A stretch of DNA of 64,000 nt. Source: Kappaphycus alvarezii. Taxonomy: Eukaryota > Rhodophyta > Florideophyceae > Gigartinales > Solieriaceae. The stretch is from NCBI GenBank assembly GCA_002205965.3, contig NADL03000147.1, forward strand, positions 143,815-207,814, in the 5' to 3' direction. The translations under genes were made by a program, and so were the position numbers. How positions within the stretch are numbered: position 1 is the first letter of the stretch; each line of letters opens with the position of its first letter. Shown here in pieces: positions 63,532-64,000 of this stretch. The notes below the pieces were generated by a model, which was given only the letters and a program-made list of their open reading frames with translations, had not been told where the DNA came from and made no database searches.

Positions 63532-64000
63532 GAGTCATGTTGGAAGGAGGAATTTTGCCATTTACGTTCATACGGACTGCTAAGAACATAGGACTTATGG
63601 AAAAATGACATTGAGGGCCATCCGCACTTGTTTCTAACTGACATGATGTAGCAATGGTGAAGAGATTTTGACCTCTACAAGGCTCATAGAACTTGAGCGT
63701 CATTCTAGGCTCTATTTCTATAAAAATGATCATGAAATCTATCACAAACGGCAGGGTTTTAGCGTATTTATTACAACAGAGAGATTGTAGTTTGCCATTC
63801 CTGGTCTTACTTGCAAAACAATGATCATAAAGTCTACCTTGCATGCCTTGAAATTTCAGTTCGGAATGAGAGAATTTGGAGCGAGCCGTCATTTCTGCAT
63901 ATTGTGTTTTTGAAAGAAATGGCAGCGAAGATCATCCGGACATATTTCTATCTGACATATTTCACCATGCAAAAGAGGTTTGGACAACAACGACTTTCTG
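63529..64000 (+). repeat. Start of unit 3 (partial)
   Basis: From TGAGAGTCATGTTGGAAGG onward the sequence matches 29,131 to about 29,610 of unit 1 and the same part of unit 2. The first 1.5 kb of the unit is missing, and the joint lies in the degenerate array. Small indels distinguish it from both other units. It runs off the window. Confidence 0.9.

Noticed and set aside
27617..64000. Pure assembly duplication
   Set aside because: Not excluded, but the solo LTR with target duplication in only one unit, the inversion at one end and the in-frame codon difference in F indicate distinct copies.
1..64000. tRNA or rRNA genes
   Set aside because: No cloverleaf with conserved T-arm and D-arm words and no rRNA core sequence was recognised by eye; a covariance-model scan would be needed to be certain.

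Overview
The window is nuclear DNA of a eukaryote, very poor in intact host genes and built mostly from transposable elements and their remains. There is no operon structure, no ribosome-binding-site pattern and no rRNA or tRNA that I can recognise. A secreted protein with a Hedgehog-type Hint domain, relics of copia, Tc1, hAT and non-LTR elements, and GC-rich retrotransposons in AT-richer surroundings would fit a red alga, but that assignment is an inference.

Left part (1-27,590). This is a graveyard of old insertions. It holds a decayed copia-type LTR retrotransposon with both LTRs (about 2,876-8,848), a complete but broken Tc1 element with its inverted repeats (19,089-20,658) and a hAT-like relic with a BED finger (about 21,480-23,960). 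It also holds several 3' tails of one non-LTR retrotransposon family (2.4, 9.4, 14.9 and 24.8 kb) and pieces of a second non-LTR lineage (24.9-25.4 and 26.4-27.0 kb). Unidentified transposase-like fragments lie at 10-11.8 kb. The only host-gene-like items are an orphan ORF (12,568-13,296, minus) and the broken Hint-domain gene (15,601-16,851).

Right part (27,590-64,000). This is a head-to-tail series of a large unit: unit 1 about 27,617-44,675, unit 2 about 45,018-63,528, and the start of unit 3 from 63,529. Units 1 and 2 are nearly identical. Each has a non-coding control-like region with a degenerate array of about 100 bp, then a long gene (A+B) with a ParB-like domain, then a set of genes of one unrecognised paralogous family. 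Four of these are near full length (D+, E-, F+, G-). One is interrupted by a GC-rich non-LTR retrotransposon with a C-terminal restriction-like endonuclease, and another is a C-terminal scrap. Almost every gene start is preceded by an imperfect palindrome of about 36 bp whose arms are CACGTG boxes. Telomere-like T(3-6)AG(3-4) tracts sit at the left end of both units.

Reading of the system. A ParB-like protein with a predicted helix-turn-helix and basic nuclear-type signals, repeated palindromic sites, a gene family under those sites and a tandem arrangement suggest an undescribed plasmid-, virus- or subtelomere-like selfish element. Functional assignments beyond the visible motifs are inference. 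Units 1 and 2 carry many private one-base indels in different genes, so some broken reading frames may be sequencing errors. A solo LTR present only in unit 1, with an empty target site in unit 2, argues that the two copies are real and distinct.
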